Origin: Neoroseomonas oryzicola | Lineage (GTDB): Bacteria > Pseudomonadota > Alphaproteobacteria > Acetobacterales > Acetobacteraceae | Assembly: GCF_012163135.1 (NCBI RefSeq) | Contig: NZ_JAAVUP010000016.1 | Span: 1 to 49,071 of the forward strand | Length of the DNA stretch: 49,071 nt | Direction: 5' to 3' | Part shown: in pieces, positions 25,739 to 33,804 of the stretch | Layout: each line of letters begins with the position of its first letter | Position numbering within the stretch: position 1 is the stretch's first letter | Notes under the pieces: model-generated | Database searches by the model: none | Seen by the model: only the letters and a program-made list of their open reading frames with translations | Told to the model about the DNA's origin: nothing | Translations under genes and position numbers: made by a program

Positions 25739-27349
25739 CTACTGAAGATTCACCGGCACCAGGTCCTGGAACCACGACTGCACCGAGGTGAACCCCGTCA
25801 CCCGCCGGCTCATCGCCCGCGGATTGAGGTCGTGCACGATGAACAGCCAGGGCGGATTGTCGACCAGCCGCTCATGCGCCTGGGCATAGGCCGCGGTCGC
25901 CTCGGCCGGCGTGCGGGCGGATTCCAGCCGCGTGAAGGCCGCCTCGAACTGGTCGTCGCTGAAGCCCGGCCAGTTGAAGCCGTTGGGCGGCGTGCCCGCG
26001 CGCAGGAAGTAGCGCGCCATCACGCCGGGATCCGAGGACGGCGAGGACGGGTTCAGCGACTGCACATTCGCCACCACGCCCGACCCCGGCGCCGTGCGCG
26101 TCGCGACCAGCAGGTTCGACCAGTCCGTCACCTCGAACTCGACCTGCACCCCGCAGGCCTCGCGCAGGTTCTGCTGGAGGAACTCGTTCATCGGCAGCGG
26201 CAGCATCTGCCCCGAACCCGAGGTCGAGATCATCACCCGGAAGCGCAGCGGCCGCTGGGCGTTGAAGCCGGCTTCGGCCAGCAGCGCCCGCCCGCGCGCC
26301 GCATCGAAGCGGTAGCGGTTCTGCGGATTGCCGAAGGCGGGGTCGGACGGCTTCAGCCAGCCGACGGACGGTTCCGCCGTGCCGTTCAGCAGCTGCACCA
26401 GCCCCTCGCGGTCGACGCAGTAGTTCAGCCCCTGCCGCACCCGCACGTCGCTGAAGGGCGTGTTCGCCCCCTGCATCTGGAAGAACCACGGCCAGACATG
26501 CGGATAGGACCCGGTCGTGACGTTGAAGCCAGCCTGGCGGAGGGAGGGGATCGCATCCGGCGGCGGCACCTCGATCCAGTCCACCTGGCCCGAGCGCAGC
26601 GCGGCGAGGCGCGTGTTCGCCTCCGGCATCGGCAGCAGCAGGATCCGGTCCAGCCGCGCGCGGCGGTTCGCATCCCAGTAGCCGTCATGGCGCGACAGTT
26701 CCGCCGATTGCCGCGGCACGAAGCGCGACAGGCGGAAGGGGCCGGTGCCGGCCGGTGCGTTGGCGACCCGCGCCCAGTCCCGCCCGGCGCTCTCCCAGGA
26801 CTGCGGGGAGGTCATCAGCAGATAGACGACCATGTAGGGGAAGTAGGAGGCGACGCGCGTCGTCGTCATCTCCACCGTCATGTCGTCGACCTTGCGATAC
26901 GACGCGAGGATCGTCACGCGGGCCCGCGAAATGCCGCTGCCGGCGGGCTCGAACTGCGGCGAATCGTTGCGGAAGTAGCGGTCCATGTTCCAGATGACCG
27001 CATCCGCGTTGAACGGCGTGCCGTCATGGAAGGTCACGCCCTGGCGGAGGTGGAAGCGCCAGACCTTCGGGTCGTTGGCGTCCTGTTCCCAGCGCTCGGC
27101 CAAGCCCGGCCGCAGCCCCGCCGGCTTCGAGGCATCCGACAGGTCCCACAGCGTCAGTGCCTCGAAGATCGGGTAGCCGAGGAAGCGCATCCCCTCGAAC
27201 CCGTTGTTCGGCATGCCCGTGGTGGTGGGCACGTCGGAGGCGGTCATGGCAATGCGCAGCGTGCGCGGCTGCTGGGCCAGCGCGGCGCCAGAGGCCGCCA
27301 GCATCGCGGCGCCCAGCGCATAGGCGGTCACCCGCCGGAACCTGCTCAT
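25739..27349 (-). CDS. Family-5 extracellular solute-binding protein
   Basis: The 536-residue periplasmic receptor has a signal RRVTAYALGAAMLAASGAALA. It begins LRIAMTASDVPTTTGMPNNG, followed by RFLGYPIFEALTLWDLSD, VWRFHLRQGVTFHDGTPFNADAVIW, GTGPFRLSRF, LDRILLLPMPEANTRLAAL and VDWIEVPPPDAIPSL. It is a clear paralogue of the receptor at 36178: both share TAS-VP---GMP, the ALRS-QVD-(I/V)E(A/V)PPPDAIPSLRQAGFN block and the QSWFQDL C-terminus. No ABC permease genes are adjacent. The ATG at 27349 is preceded by GGAGACC. Confidence 0.9.
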   Translation of the reverse strand: MSRFRRVTAYALGAAMLAASGAALAQQPRTLRIAMTASDVPTTTGMPNNGFEGMRFLGYPIFEALTLWDLSDASKPAGLRPGLAERWEQDANDPKVWRFHLRQGVTFHDGTPFNADAVIWNMDRYFRNDSPQFEPAGSGISRARVTILASYRKVDDMTVEMTTTRVASYFPYMVVYLLMTSPQSWESAGRDWARVANAPAGTGPFRLSRFVPRQSAELSRHDGYWDANRRARLDRILLLPMPEANTRLAALRSGQVDWIEVPPPDAIPSLRQAGFNVTTGSYPHVWPWFFQMQGANTPFSDVRVRQGLNYCVDREGLVQLLNGTAEPSVGWLKPSDPAFGNPQNRYRFDAARGRALLAEAGFNAQRPLRFRVMISTSGSGQMLPLPMNEFLQQNLREACGVQVEFEVTDWSNLLVATRTAPGSGVVANVQSLNPSSPSSDPGVMARYFLRAGTPPNGFNWPGFSDDQFEAAFTRLESARTPAEATAAYAQAHERLVDNPPWLFIVHDLNPRAMSRRVTGFTSVQSWFQDLVPVNLQ

Positions 27350-27371
27350 GAAACGGTCTCCTCCGTCGGCG

Positions 27372-27390
27372 GGGCGGCCCTCTGCCGCCC
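27372..27390 (-). terminator. Weak hairpin between the Bug receptor and the family-5 receptor
   Basis: GGGCGGC (27372-27378), loop CCTCT, GCCGCCC (27384-27390) form a 7-bp stem in the 79-bp gap after the Bug stop at 27429 on the minus strand. There is no T-tract, so it may be only an mRNA-stabilising structure. Confidence 0.35.
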
Positions 27391-27428
27391 TTCGCCGCCG
27401 TAAGGAGCAAGTCACGGGCCAGGGCGCC

Positions 27429-28400
27429 TCATTCGGGGCGGATGTTCTGCTCCCGGATGAGCTGCCCCCACATTGCCGTCTCCTCCGCGAGTGTCCGGCG
27501 CAGCGCCGCGTCGTCCCCCGGCGTCAGCGCGACACCCTGCGCGGCCATGCGCGCGATCAGCTCGGAATCGGTCGTCGCCTCCCGCAGCGCGGCGCCGGCG
27601 CGGGCGACGATCGGCGCCGGCAGCCCGGCCGGCCCGAACAGCCCCTGCCAGAACACGCCGTCGAAGCCCGGCAGCACGTCGGCCAGCGGCGGCAGCTCCG
27701 GCATCGCCGCCGCGCGTTCCTTGGACGAGATGGCCAACGCGCGCGTCGCCCCCTCCCGCACCGCGGGCAGCGCTTCCTGCACCGCGCTGAACATGCCCTG
27801 GATGCGGTTCTGCCGCAGGTCGAGCAGCGCCGGCGCCCCGCCGCGATACGGCACGTGCACCACGTCGATCCCCGCCCGCGCCCGGAACAGCTCGAGGCAG
27901 AGGTGGTTCACCGCCCCGGTGCCGGAGGAGCCGAAGTTCAGCCTCCCCGGATTGGCCTTGGCATAGGCGATCAGCTCCGCCGCGTTGCGCGCCGGCACCG
28001 AGGGATGGACATGCAGCACGAAGGCCGTGCGGTAGATCATCCCGATCGGCGTGAGGTCCTTCATCGGGTCGCGCGGCGTCAGCGTCGGCTGCAACGCGGG
28101 GTTGATGGCCAGCGTCGAGGTGCCCATCAGCAGCGTGTAGCCATCGGGGCGCGCCTGCGCGACCGCGGTGTTCGCCACCGCCGTCGCGGCCCCCGGACGG
28201 TTCTCGAGCACCAGCGTCTGGCCGAGCGACCGCCCCATGCGGTCGCAGACGGCGCGGGAGGCGAAGTCCGTCACACCCCCCGGCGGATAGCCGAGCAGCA
28301 CGGAGACGGATCGGCTCGGCCAGGCCTCCTGCGCGGCGGCGCCACGGGCGAGCGCCGGCAGGGCGAGCGGTGCGAACAGCAGCGGACGGCGGGTGATCAC
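27429..28400 (-). CDS. Bug-family TTT substrate-binding protein
   Basis: The 323-residue periplasmic receptor starts at GTG (28400) with GGAGG about seven bases upstream and a signal [22 protein letters not shown]. Family motifs are [69 protein letters not shown] and [14 protein letters not shown]. The ligand loop [11 protein letters not shown] is the common Bug form (PxGGxxD) and the aspartate that contacts ligand amine or carboxylate is present. It is divergent from phnC, and the 151-bp gap between them holds both promoters. Confidence 0.9.
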   Translation of the reverse strand: MITRRPLLFAPLALPALARGAAAQEAWPSRSVSVLLGYPPGGVTDFASRAVCDRMGRSLGQTLVLENRPGAATAVANTAVAQARPDGYTLLMGTSTLAINPALQPTLTPRDPMKDLTPIGMIYRTAFVLHVHPSVPARNAAELIAYAKANPGRLNFGSSGTGAVNHLCLELFRARAGIDVVHVPYRGGAPALLDLRQNRIQGMFSAVQEALPAVREGATRALAISSKERAAAMPELPPLADVLPGFDGVFWQGLFGPAGLPAPIVARAGAALREATTDSELIARMAAQGVALTPGDDAALRRTLAEETAMWGQLIREQNIRPE

Positions 28401-28551
28401 GGGCAATTCCTCCGGGCTCGGTCTTCTTGCCGCCATGGTGGCGGCGCGCCTCCATCGAGGCAATCGCGCGCCGCAACACCTCTGTCATGCGTCCGTCATC
28501 GCAGAGTCTCGCCCCGCTGCTACTGCGCCGCGGCAAGGGAGACCGAGCACG

Positions 28552-29352
28552 ATGCTGGAAATCGATGGGCTGACACGCCGCTTCGGCGCGAAGACGGCGG
28601 TGGACGGCGTGAGCCTCGCCATCCCCGCCGGACAGATGGTGGGCGTGATCGGGCGCTCCGGCGCCGGCAAGTCCACGCTGCTGCGCATGCTGAACCGGCT
28701 GACCGATCCCTCGGACGGCCGCATCCGCTTCGACGGGCGCGACGTGACGGCGCTGAAGGGCCGCGCGCTGCGCGACTGGCGGATGTGCTGCGCCATGATC
28801 TTCCAGCAGTTCAACCTGGTGCAGCGTCTCGACGTGCTGACCAACGTGCTGGTCGGGCGGCTGAACCGGCGGCCGCTCGCGACGTCGCTGCTGCGCATGT
28901 TCACGGCGGAGGAGCGCGCCATGGCGCTCACCGCGCTCGATCGCTTCGACCTCGCGGAGGCCGCGCTGCAGCGCGCCGACACGCTCTCCGGCGGGCAGCA
29001 GCAGCGCGTGGCCATCGCGCGCGCCCTGCTGCAGGAACCGCGCATCATCCTCGCCGACGAACCGATCGCGAGCCTCGACCCGCGCAATTCCCGCATCGTC
29101 ATGGACGCGCTGCGCGGCGTGAACCGCGAAGGGATCACCGTGCTGGTGAACCTCCATGACCTCACGACCGCGCGCGACTACTGCGACCGCATCGTCGCGC
29201 TGAACGCCGGGCGCCTCGTCTTCGACGGCCCGCCCGCGCACCTCACCGCCACCCGCATCCGCGAGATCTACGGCGTGAGCGAGGAGGAATTCGCCGTCGA
29301 GGCCGCCGAGGCCGTCGGCGCCGCCCCGCGTCTCGCCGCCGTCGCTGCCTGA
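28552..29352 (+). CDS. phnC: Phosphonate-type ABC transporter ATP-binding protein
   Basis: The 266-residue ABC ATPase has Walker [10 protein letters not shown] (34-42), Q-loop FQQFNLV (84-90), signature LSGGQQQ (145-151), Walker B IILADE (165-170), D-loop SLDP and H-loop H202. The phnC-type sequence [17 protein letters not shown], together with the following phnD and phnE genes, supports assignment to a phosphonate/phosphite importer. The ATG at 28552 is preceded by AGGGAG. Upstream of it is a 151-bp divergent promoter region. No C-P lyase or phosphonatase genes are nearby, so the ligand could be another small anion. Confidence 0.9.
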   Translation: MLEIDGLTRRFGAKTAVDGVSLAIPAGQMVGVIGRSGAGKSTLLRMLNRLTDPSDGRIRFDGRDVTALKGRALRDWRMCCAMIFQQFNLVQRLDVLTNVLVGRLNRRPLATSLLRMFTAEERAMALTALDRFDLAEAALQRADTLSGGQQQRVAIARALLQEPRIILADEPIASLDPRNSRIVMDALRGVNREGITVLVNLHDLTTARDYCDRIVALNAGRLVFDGPPAHLTATRIREIYGVSEEEFAVEAAEAVGAAPRLAAVAA

Positions 29353-29373
29353 CCACCCCGCAGGAGAACCACG

Positions 29374-30375
29374 ATGATCACCCGCCGCACCTTCGCCGGC
29401 CTAATCGCCGGCGCGCTGCTCTCGCCTGGCCTCGCTGCCGCGCAGCAGCAGCCGACGATGCGCCGCACGCTCGATGCGACGACCGCGATGCCGGAAGCGG
29501 GCCGTCGTCCCTGGGCCGAGCAGGTCCCGCAGTTGCGCGTCGGCCTGCTGGGCGGCGAAAACGAGGCCGACCGCCTCGGCCGCTTCGGCGCCTATCGCGA
29601 CCTGCTGGAACGCACCTTCGGCGTGCCGACGCGCCTCTTCCCGGCCTCCGACTACGCCGGCGTGCTGCAGGCCTTCTCGGCTGGGCAGATCGAGATCGCG
29701 AGCATGGGCGCCTCGGGCTATGCCGGCGCCTGGCTCGACACCAATGGCGGCGTCGAGCCGCTGGTGGTCGCCGAGGAGAATGACGGCTCCATCGCCTATG
29801 TCGCCGTGCTGGTGGTGCGGGCCGATTCCGGCATCACGACCATGGAGCAGATGCGCGGCAAGTCGCTCGCCTGGGCCGATCCGAACTCGACCTCGGGCTA
29901 CCTGATCCCGCGCTTCGCGCTGCGCCGCGCCGGCATCGGCGTGGAATCCGGCCAGTACTTCTCCCGCACCGGCTTCGCCGGCGGGCACGAGCAGGGCGTC
30001 GTCGCGGTGCTGCAGCGCCAGTACGACGGCGCGGTGACCTGGGCCTCGGGCCAGGGCGACGTCGCGCAGGGCTATTCCCGCGGCAACCTGCGCGCCATGG
30101 TCGACAAGGGCATGCTCAACATGGCCGACCTCCGCGTGATCTGGACCTCCGACCCGATCCCGAACGGTCCGCTCACCGCGCGCAGCGCGCTGCCGGCCGC
30201 CTTCAAGGAGGACATCAAGCGCTTCCACCTGGCCCTGCCCAAGGCGCATCCGGACATCTACCAGCAGATCGAGCGCGGCGGCGGCACCGGCTACCGCGAG
30301 GTCACGCACCAGACCTTCGAGCTGATCGTCGAGCTGCGGCGCGAGGAAGCCGCCGCCCGCCGTCGCCGGTCCTGA
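29374..30375 (+). CDS. phnD: Phosphonate/phosphite-type periplasmic binding protein, first copy
   Basis: The 333-residue receptor has a signal ITRRTFAGLIAGALLSPGLAAA. PhnD-family motifs are LRVGLLGGENEADRLGRFGAY, FPASDYAGVLQAFSAGQIEIASMGASGYAG, LVVRADSGITTMEQMRGKSLAWADPNSTSGYLIPR and GTGYREVTHQTFELIVELR. In PhnD proteins the ST-SGY segment contacts the phosphonate oxyanion. A second copy follows 14 bp later. The pair is about the same length and very similar in the ligand-binding block, but differs in the strand after it (EIASMGAS versus ELAALGPS). Confidence 0.9.
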   Translation: MITRRTFAGLIAGALLSPGLAAAQQQPTMRRTLDATTAMPEAGRRPWAEQVPQLRVGLLGGENEADRLGRFGAYRDLLERTFGVPTRLFPASDYAGVLQAFSAGQIEIASMGASGYAGAWLDTNGGVEPLVVAEENDGSIAYVAVLVVRADSGITTMEQMRGKSLAWADPNSTSGYLIPRFALRRAGIGVESGQYFSRTGFAGGHEQGVVAVLQRQYDGAVTWASGQGDVAQGYSRGNLRAMVDKGMLNMADLRVIWTSDPIPNGPLTARSALPAAFKEDIKRFHLALPKAHPDIYQQIERGGGTGYREVTHQTFELIVELRREEAAARRRRS

Positions 30376-30389
30376 ACGGAGGCCGCCCC

Positions 30390-31385
30390 GTGCTGACGCG
30401 CCGCCTGCTGCCCGCGCTTGCCGCGACGCTGCTCCCTGGCCTCGCGCAGGCGCAGGCCCTGCCCGGGCGGCGCCGCACGCAGGACCCGGACGTGACGATG
30501 CCGGAACCCGGCCGTCGCGCATGGGCCGACCAGGTGCCGGTGATCCGCTACGGCATCATGGGCGGCGAGAACGAGGCCGATCGCCTCGGTCGCTTCGAAG
30601 GCTACCGCGCCCTGATCGAGCGCACCTTCGGCGTCCCGACGCGGCTCTTCCCCGCCTCGGACTACGCCGGCGTCATGCAGGGGCTGTCGGCGAAGCAGCT
30701 CGAGCTCGCGGCGCTCGGCCCCTCCGGCTATGCCGGCGCCTGGATGGACACCGATGGCGGGATCGAACCCCTGACCATCGTGCAGCAGGGCGACGGGTCG
30801 ATCTCCTACGTCTCGGTGCTGGTGGTGCGGGCGGATTCCGGCATCACCAGCCTCGAGCAGATGCGCGGCCGGTCGCTCGCCTGGGCCGATCCGAATTCCA
30901 CCTCGGGCTACCTGATCCCGCGCTTCCAGCTGCGCCAGCTCGGCATCGGCGTGGAATCCGGCCAGTATTTCGGCCGCACCGGCTTCGCCGGCGGGCATGA
31001 ACAGGGCGTCGTCGCCGTGCTGCAGCGCCAGTACGACGGCGCGGTGACGCATGCCTCGACCCTCGGCGATCCCGCACAGGGCTACAGCCGCGGCAACCTG
31101 CGCGCGATGGTGGACAAGGGCATGCTGCGCATGTCCGACGTCCGCATCGTGTGGACCAGCGAGCCGATCATGAACGGCCCGCTCGCCGTGCGCACCGACC
31201 TGCCGGCCGACTTCAAGCGCGACATGCAGACCTTCCAGCTCGCGCTGGTGAAGTCGCATCCCGACATCGCCCGCCAGATCGCGCGCGGCGACACCCTCGG
31301 CGCGGTCGAGGCCCGGCACGAGGATTACGCGCTGTTCGTCGAGATGCGGCGCGAGGAAGCGGCCGCGCGTCGCCGCCGCTCGTGA
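30390..31385 (+). CDS. phnD: Phosphonate/phosphite-type periplasmic binding protein, second copy
   Basis: The 331-residue receptor starts at GTG (30390) with GGAGG just upstream and is a tandem paralogue of the previous gene. It shares GGENEADRLGRF, RTFGVPTRLFPASDYAGV, DPNSTSGYLIPRF and the C-terminal REEAAARRRRS. Differences such as EEND to QQGD near the ligand site suggest a different specificity or affinity. Its stop TGA overlaps the GTG of the first permease (GTGA), so it is translationally coupled to it. Confidence 0.9.
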   Translation: MLTRRLLPALAATLLPGLAQAQALPGRRRTQDPDVTMPEPGRRAWADQVPVIRYGIMGGENEADRLGRFEGYRALIERTFGVPTRLFPASDYAGVMQGLSAKQLELAALGPSGYAGAWMDTDGGIEPLTIVQQGDGSISYVSVLVVRADSGITSLEQMRGRSLAWADPNSTSGYLIPRFQLRQLGIGVESGQYFGRTGFAGGHEQGVVAVLQRQYDGAVTHASTLGDPAQGYSRGNLRAMVDKGMLRMSDVRIVWTSEPIMNGPLAVRTDLPADFKRDMQTFQLALVKSHPDIARQIARGDTLGAVEARHEDYALFVEMRREEAAARRRRS

Positions 31386-32284
31386 GCGCATCGAACCTCG
31401 CCACCCTCCCCGCGGTGACCCGCGGGGAGGAAGCCTACCGTGCCGCGCGCCGCGCCAAGCGCCGCCAGATGCTGCTCGGCGGCGCGCTGCTGCTCGCCTG
31501 CCTGCTCGCGGCCGCCTGGGTCAGCGAGGCGCATCCCGCCACCCTCTGGGCCGGCCTGCCGCGCATCGGCGAATACTTCGCCCGCATCCTGCCCGACCTG
31601 CGCTGGCACGCGCTGCTGGCGGATGCGGAGACGGAAGGTTCGATCGCCTTCTGGCTCTACCGCCTGCCCGAATGGTCGCTGCTGATCCTCGAGACGGCGA
31701 ACATGGCCGCGCTGGCGACGCTGATGGGCTCGGCGGCCGCGCTGCTGCTGGCCTTTCCCGCGTCGCGCAACATCGCGCCCTCGCCGCTCGCCTTCCACCT
31801 GGCGCGCCGCTCGCTGGAAGCGCTGCGGACCGTCCCCGAGATCGTCTACGCGCTCATCTTCGTCTGGGCCTTCGGCGTCGGGCCGCTCGCCGGCATCCTT
31901 GCCATCGCCCTGCATTCGGCCGGCGCCAACGGCAAGCTCTTCGCCGAGGCGATCGAGAACGCCGACCTCAAGGCCTGGGAAGGTGTGGAGAGCGCCGGCG
32001 GATCCTGGCTGCACGCCTGCCGCTTCGCCGTGCTGCCGCAGGTGCTGCCGAACATCCTGTCCTACCTGCTGCTGCGCTTCGAGGTGAACATCCGCTCCGC
32101 CAGCGTCATCGGCTTCGTCGGCGCGGGCGGCATCGGCGAGGAGCTCTACAAGGTGATCTCCTTCAACTACTACGAGGAGATCAGCGCCATCGTCCTGCTG
32201 ATCATCCTCACCGTCTCGATGGTCGACCTGCTGTCCGAACGCCTGCGCCACGCCGCGATCGGCCGGCTGGAGACGGCGCGATGA
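31382..32284 (+). CDS. phnE: Phosphonate-type ABC transporter permease, first copy
   Basis: The 300-residue inner-membrane protein has six or so transmembrane helices and the PhnE/BPD_transp_1 block: ARRSLEALRTVPEIVYALIFVWAFGVGPLAGILAIALHSAG, then an EAA loop-like stretch ENADLKAWEGVESAGGSWLHACRFAVLPQVLPN, which docks on the ATPase. GTG start overlaps the receptor stop and its own TGA overlaps the next ATG (ATGA). PhnE-type systems with two permease genes form a heterodimeric channel. Confidence 0.9.
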   Translation: MSASNLATLPAVTRGEEAYRAARRAKRRQMLLGGALLLACLLAAAWVSEAHPATLWAGLPRIGEYFARILPDLRWHALLADAETEGSIAFWLYRLPEWSLLILETANMAALATLMGSAAALLLAFPASRNIAPSPLAFHLARRSLEALRTVPEIVYALIFVWAFGVGPLAGILAIALHSAGANGKLFAEAIENADLKAWEGVESAGGSWLHACRFAVLPQVLPNILSYLLLRFEVNIRSASVIGFVGAGGIGEELYKVISFNYYEEISAIVLLIILTVSMVDLLSERLRHAAIGRLETAR

Positions 32285-33111
32285 CCGCGAATGTCGCGAT
32301 GTGGCGGGACCGCATGCCCGCCGCCTTCGGTGCCACCCCGGTGCAGCGCGCGATCCGCGCTGCCGGCTGGGCCCTGTTCCTCGCCTGGCTCGCCGGCGCG
32401 CTCTGGTGGTTCGGCTTCACGCCGCAGCGGCTGTGGAACGGGCTGTCGGGGCTCGCGACCATCGTCCGGCTGATGATCCCGCCCTCCCCGGGCGAGCTGT
32501 GGGTCGAGATCCTCAAGGGCATGGCCGAGAGCGTCGCCATGGCCTTCCTCGGCACCGTCATGGCCGCGCTGGTCGCGGTGCCGCTCGGCTTCCTCGGCGC
32601 GCGGAACATCGTGACGAACGTGCTGCTGCGCTTCTCACTGCGCCGCCTACTGGACGGCTTCCGCGGCGTGGACCAGCTCATCTGGGCGCTGGCCTATGTG
32701 CGCGCGGTGGGTCTCGGGCCGCTCGCGGGCGTGCTCGCCATCTTCACCGCCGACATCGCCGTGCTCGCAAAGCTCTATGCCGAGGCGATCGAGAATGCCG
32801 AGCGCAAGCAGGCCGAAGGCGTCGTCGCCGCCGGCGGCGGGCGTCTCGCCGCCATCCGCTTCGGCGTGCTGCCGCAGGTCGCGCCGGTCATGCTCGCCCA
32901 AGCGCTGTACTTCTTCGAAAGCAACACGCGCTCGGCGGCCATCCTCGGCGTGGTCGGCGCGGGCGGCATCGGGCTGCAGATCGCCGAGCGCATCCGCGTC
33001 CGCCATTGGGACGAGGTCGCCTTCATCATCATCCTGATGATCGTGACGGTGGCGATCATCGACGCCATCTCCGGCCGCATCCGCCGCCGCCTGATCGGCG
33101 CCCGCGCCTGA
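32281..33111 (+). CDS. phnE: Phosphonate-type ABC transporter permease, second copy
   Basis: The 276-residue permease has the same family architecture: AESVAMAFLGTVMAALVAVPLGFLGARNIV, GVDQLIWALAYVRAVGLGPLAGVLAIFTADI, and the EAA-like loop ENAERKQAEGVVAAGGGRLAAIRFGVLPQVAP. A short cytoplasmic N-terminus precedes the first helix. The start overlaps the first permease stop by four bases. Together with phnC and either phnD it would form a complete importer. The rhodanese gene follows after 60 bp. Confidence 0.9.
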   Translation: MTANVAMWRDRMPAAFGATPVQRAIRAAGWALFLAWLAGALWWFGFTPQRLWNGLSGLATIVRLMIPPSPGELWVEILKGMAESVAMAFLGTVMAALVAVPLGFLGARNIVTNVLLRFSLRRLLDGFRGVDQLIWALAYVRAVGLGPLAGVLAIFTADIAVLAKLYAEAIENAERKQAEGVVAAGGGRLAAIRFGVLPQVAPVMLAQALYFFESNTRSAAILGVVGAGGIGLQIAERIRVRHWDEVAFIIILMIVTVAIIDAISGRIRRRLIGARA

Positions 33112-33144
33112 CGAGGCGTTGCGGCGCGCACCGCCGCGCCGCAT

Positions 33145-33166
33145 CCTCCCGGCACCACACGGGAGG
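33145..33166 (+). promoter_or_regulatory. Leader hairpin occluding the rhodanese Shine-Dalgarno
   Basis: CCTCCCG (33145-33151), loop GCACCACA, CGGGAGG (33160-33166) form a perfect 7-bp stem. The 3' arm contains GGGAGG, the probable ribosome binding site five bases before the ATG at 33172. A second GAGG lies just before the ATG and may remain accessible. The arrangement parallels the hairpin at 14316-14353. Confidence 0.55.
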
Positions 33167-33171
33167 CGAGG

Positions 33172-33570
33172 ATGAAGAAGGGCTACAAGGCGCTGCTCGA
33201 GGAAGCGAACGCGGTGATCGAGACGGTGCCCGTCGACCAGGCGCGGCACCTGCACGGCGATGACGGCGTGGTCTTCGTGGACCTGCGCGACCCGCGCGAG
33301 ATCCAGCGCGAGGGCCGCATCCCGGGATCCTTCTCCTGCCCGCGCGGCATGCTGGAATTCTGGATCGACCCGGAGAGCCCTTACGCCAAGCCGGTGTTCC
33401 AGGAACCCAAGCGCTTCCTCTTCTACTGCGCGAGCGGCTGGCGCTCCGCGCTCGCGGCGCGGACGGCGCAGGAGATGGGGCTCGAGGAGGTCGCCCATGT
33501 CGGCGGCGGCTTTACGGCCTGGAAGAATGGCGGCGGGGCGGTGGAAGTTCCCGAACCGAAGAAGGGCTGA
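33172..33570 (+). CDS. Rhodanese-like sulfurtransferase domain protein
   Basis: The 132-residue single-domain rhodanese has the catalytic cysteine in FYCASGWRSALAA (C86), the CH2A-like VVFVDLRDPREIQREGRIPGS block (34-52) and a C-terminal GGFTAWK. Such proteins transfer a sulfane sulfur, or act as a redox or thiosulfate-sensing domain. It follows the phosphonate-type importer by 60 bp, but a link in function is not evident. A hairpin in the leader may control translation. The stop is followed by an inverted pair of repeat family A units. Confidence 0.85.
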   Translation: MKKGYKALLEEANAVIETVPVDQARHLHGDDGVVFVDLRDPREIQREGRIPGSFSCPRGMLEFWIDPESPYAKPVFQEPKRFLFYCASGWRSALAARTAQEMGLEEVAHVGGGFTAWKNGGGAVEVPEPKKG

Positions 33571-33573
33571 CCA

Positions 33574-33627
33574 GGAGGGGCCTTGCCCCTCCCGGACCCT
33601 CCCCACCAAAGGCCGAAAGGCCTTTGG
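33574..33627 (-). repeat. Palindromic repeat family A, copy 2
   Basis: In reverse orientation: GGAGGGGC-CTT-GCCCCTCC (33574-33592), spacer, then CCAAAGGCC-GAAA-GGCCTTTGG (33606-33627). It is the left half of a head-to-head pair with copy 3 in the gap between the rhodanese and FecR-like genes. Confidence 0.8.
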
Positions 33628-33650
33628 AATCCAATGCCAGGTGACGGTTT

Positions 33651-33703
33651 GCAAAGGCCTTTCGGCCTTTGCCCCGGTGGTTTGGAGGGGCGGCGCCCCC
33701 CCA
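33651..33703 (+). repeat. Palindromic repeat family A, copy 3
   Basis: GCAAAGGCC-TTTC-GGCCTTTGC (33651-33672) has a compensatory C-to-G/G-to-C change at the terminal pair compared with other copies. It is followed by a GGAGGGGC-GGC-GCCCC-type hairpin with one mismatch (33682-33703). It is inverted relative to copy 2, giving a BIME-like arrangement. Confidence 0.78.
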
Positions 33704-33804
33704 GCGCGCACCGCCCCCGCATTGCCCGAATGCCGCCCTCAACTTTCCGGCTTGGTGCGCGTTGATCTCCCACGGCGCCGATTGCGCCCAAGGAGAAGCA
33801 TGCC

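Noticed and set aside
33574..33703. Inverted repeats considered as insertion-sequence ends
   Set aside because: Only a 23-bp spacer separates the two units, there is no transposase, and the same unit occurs alone at other gene ends.
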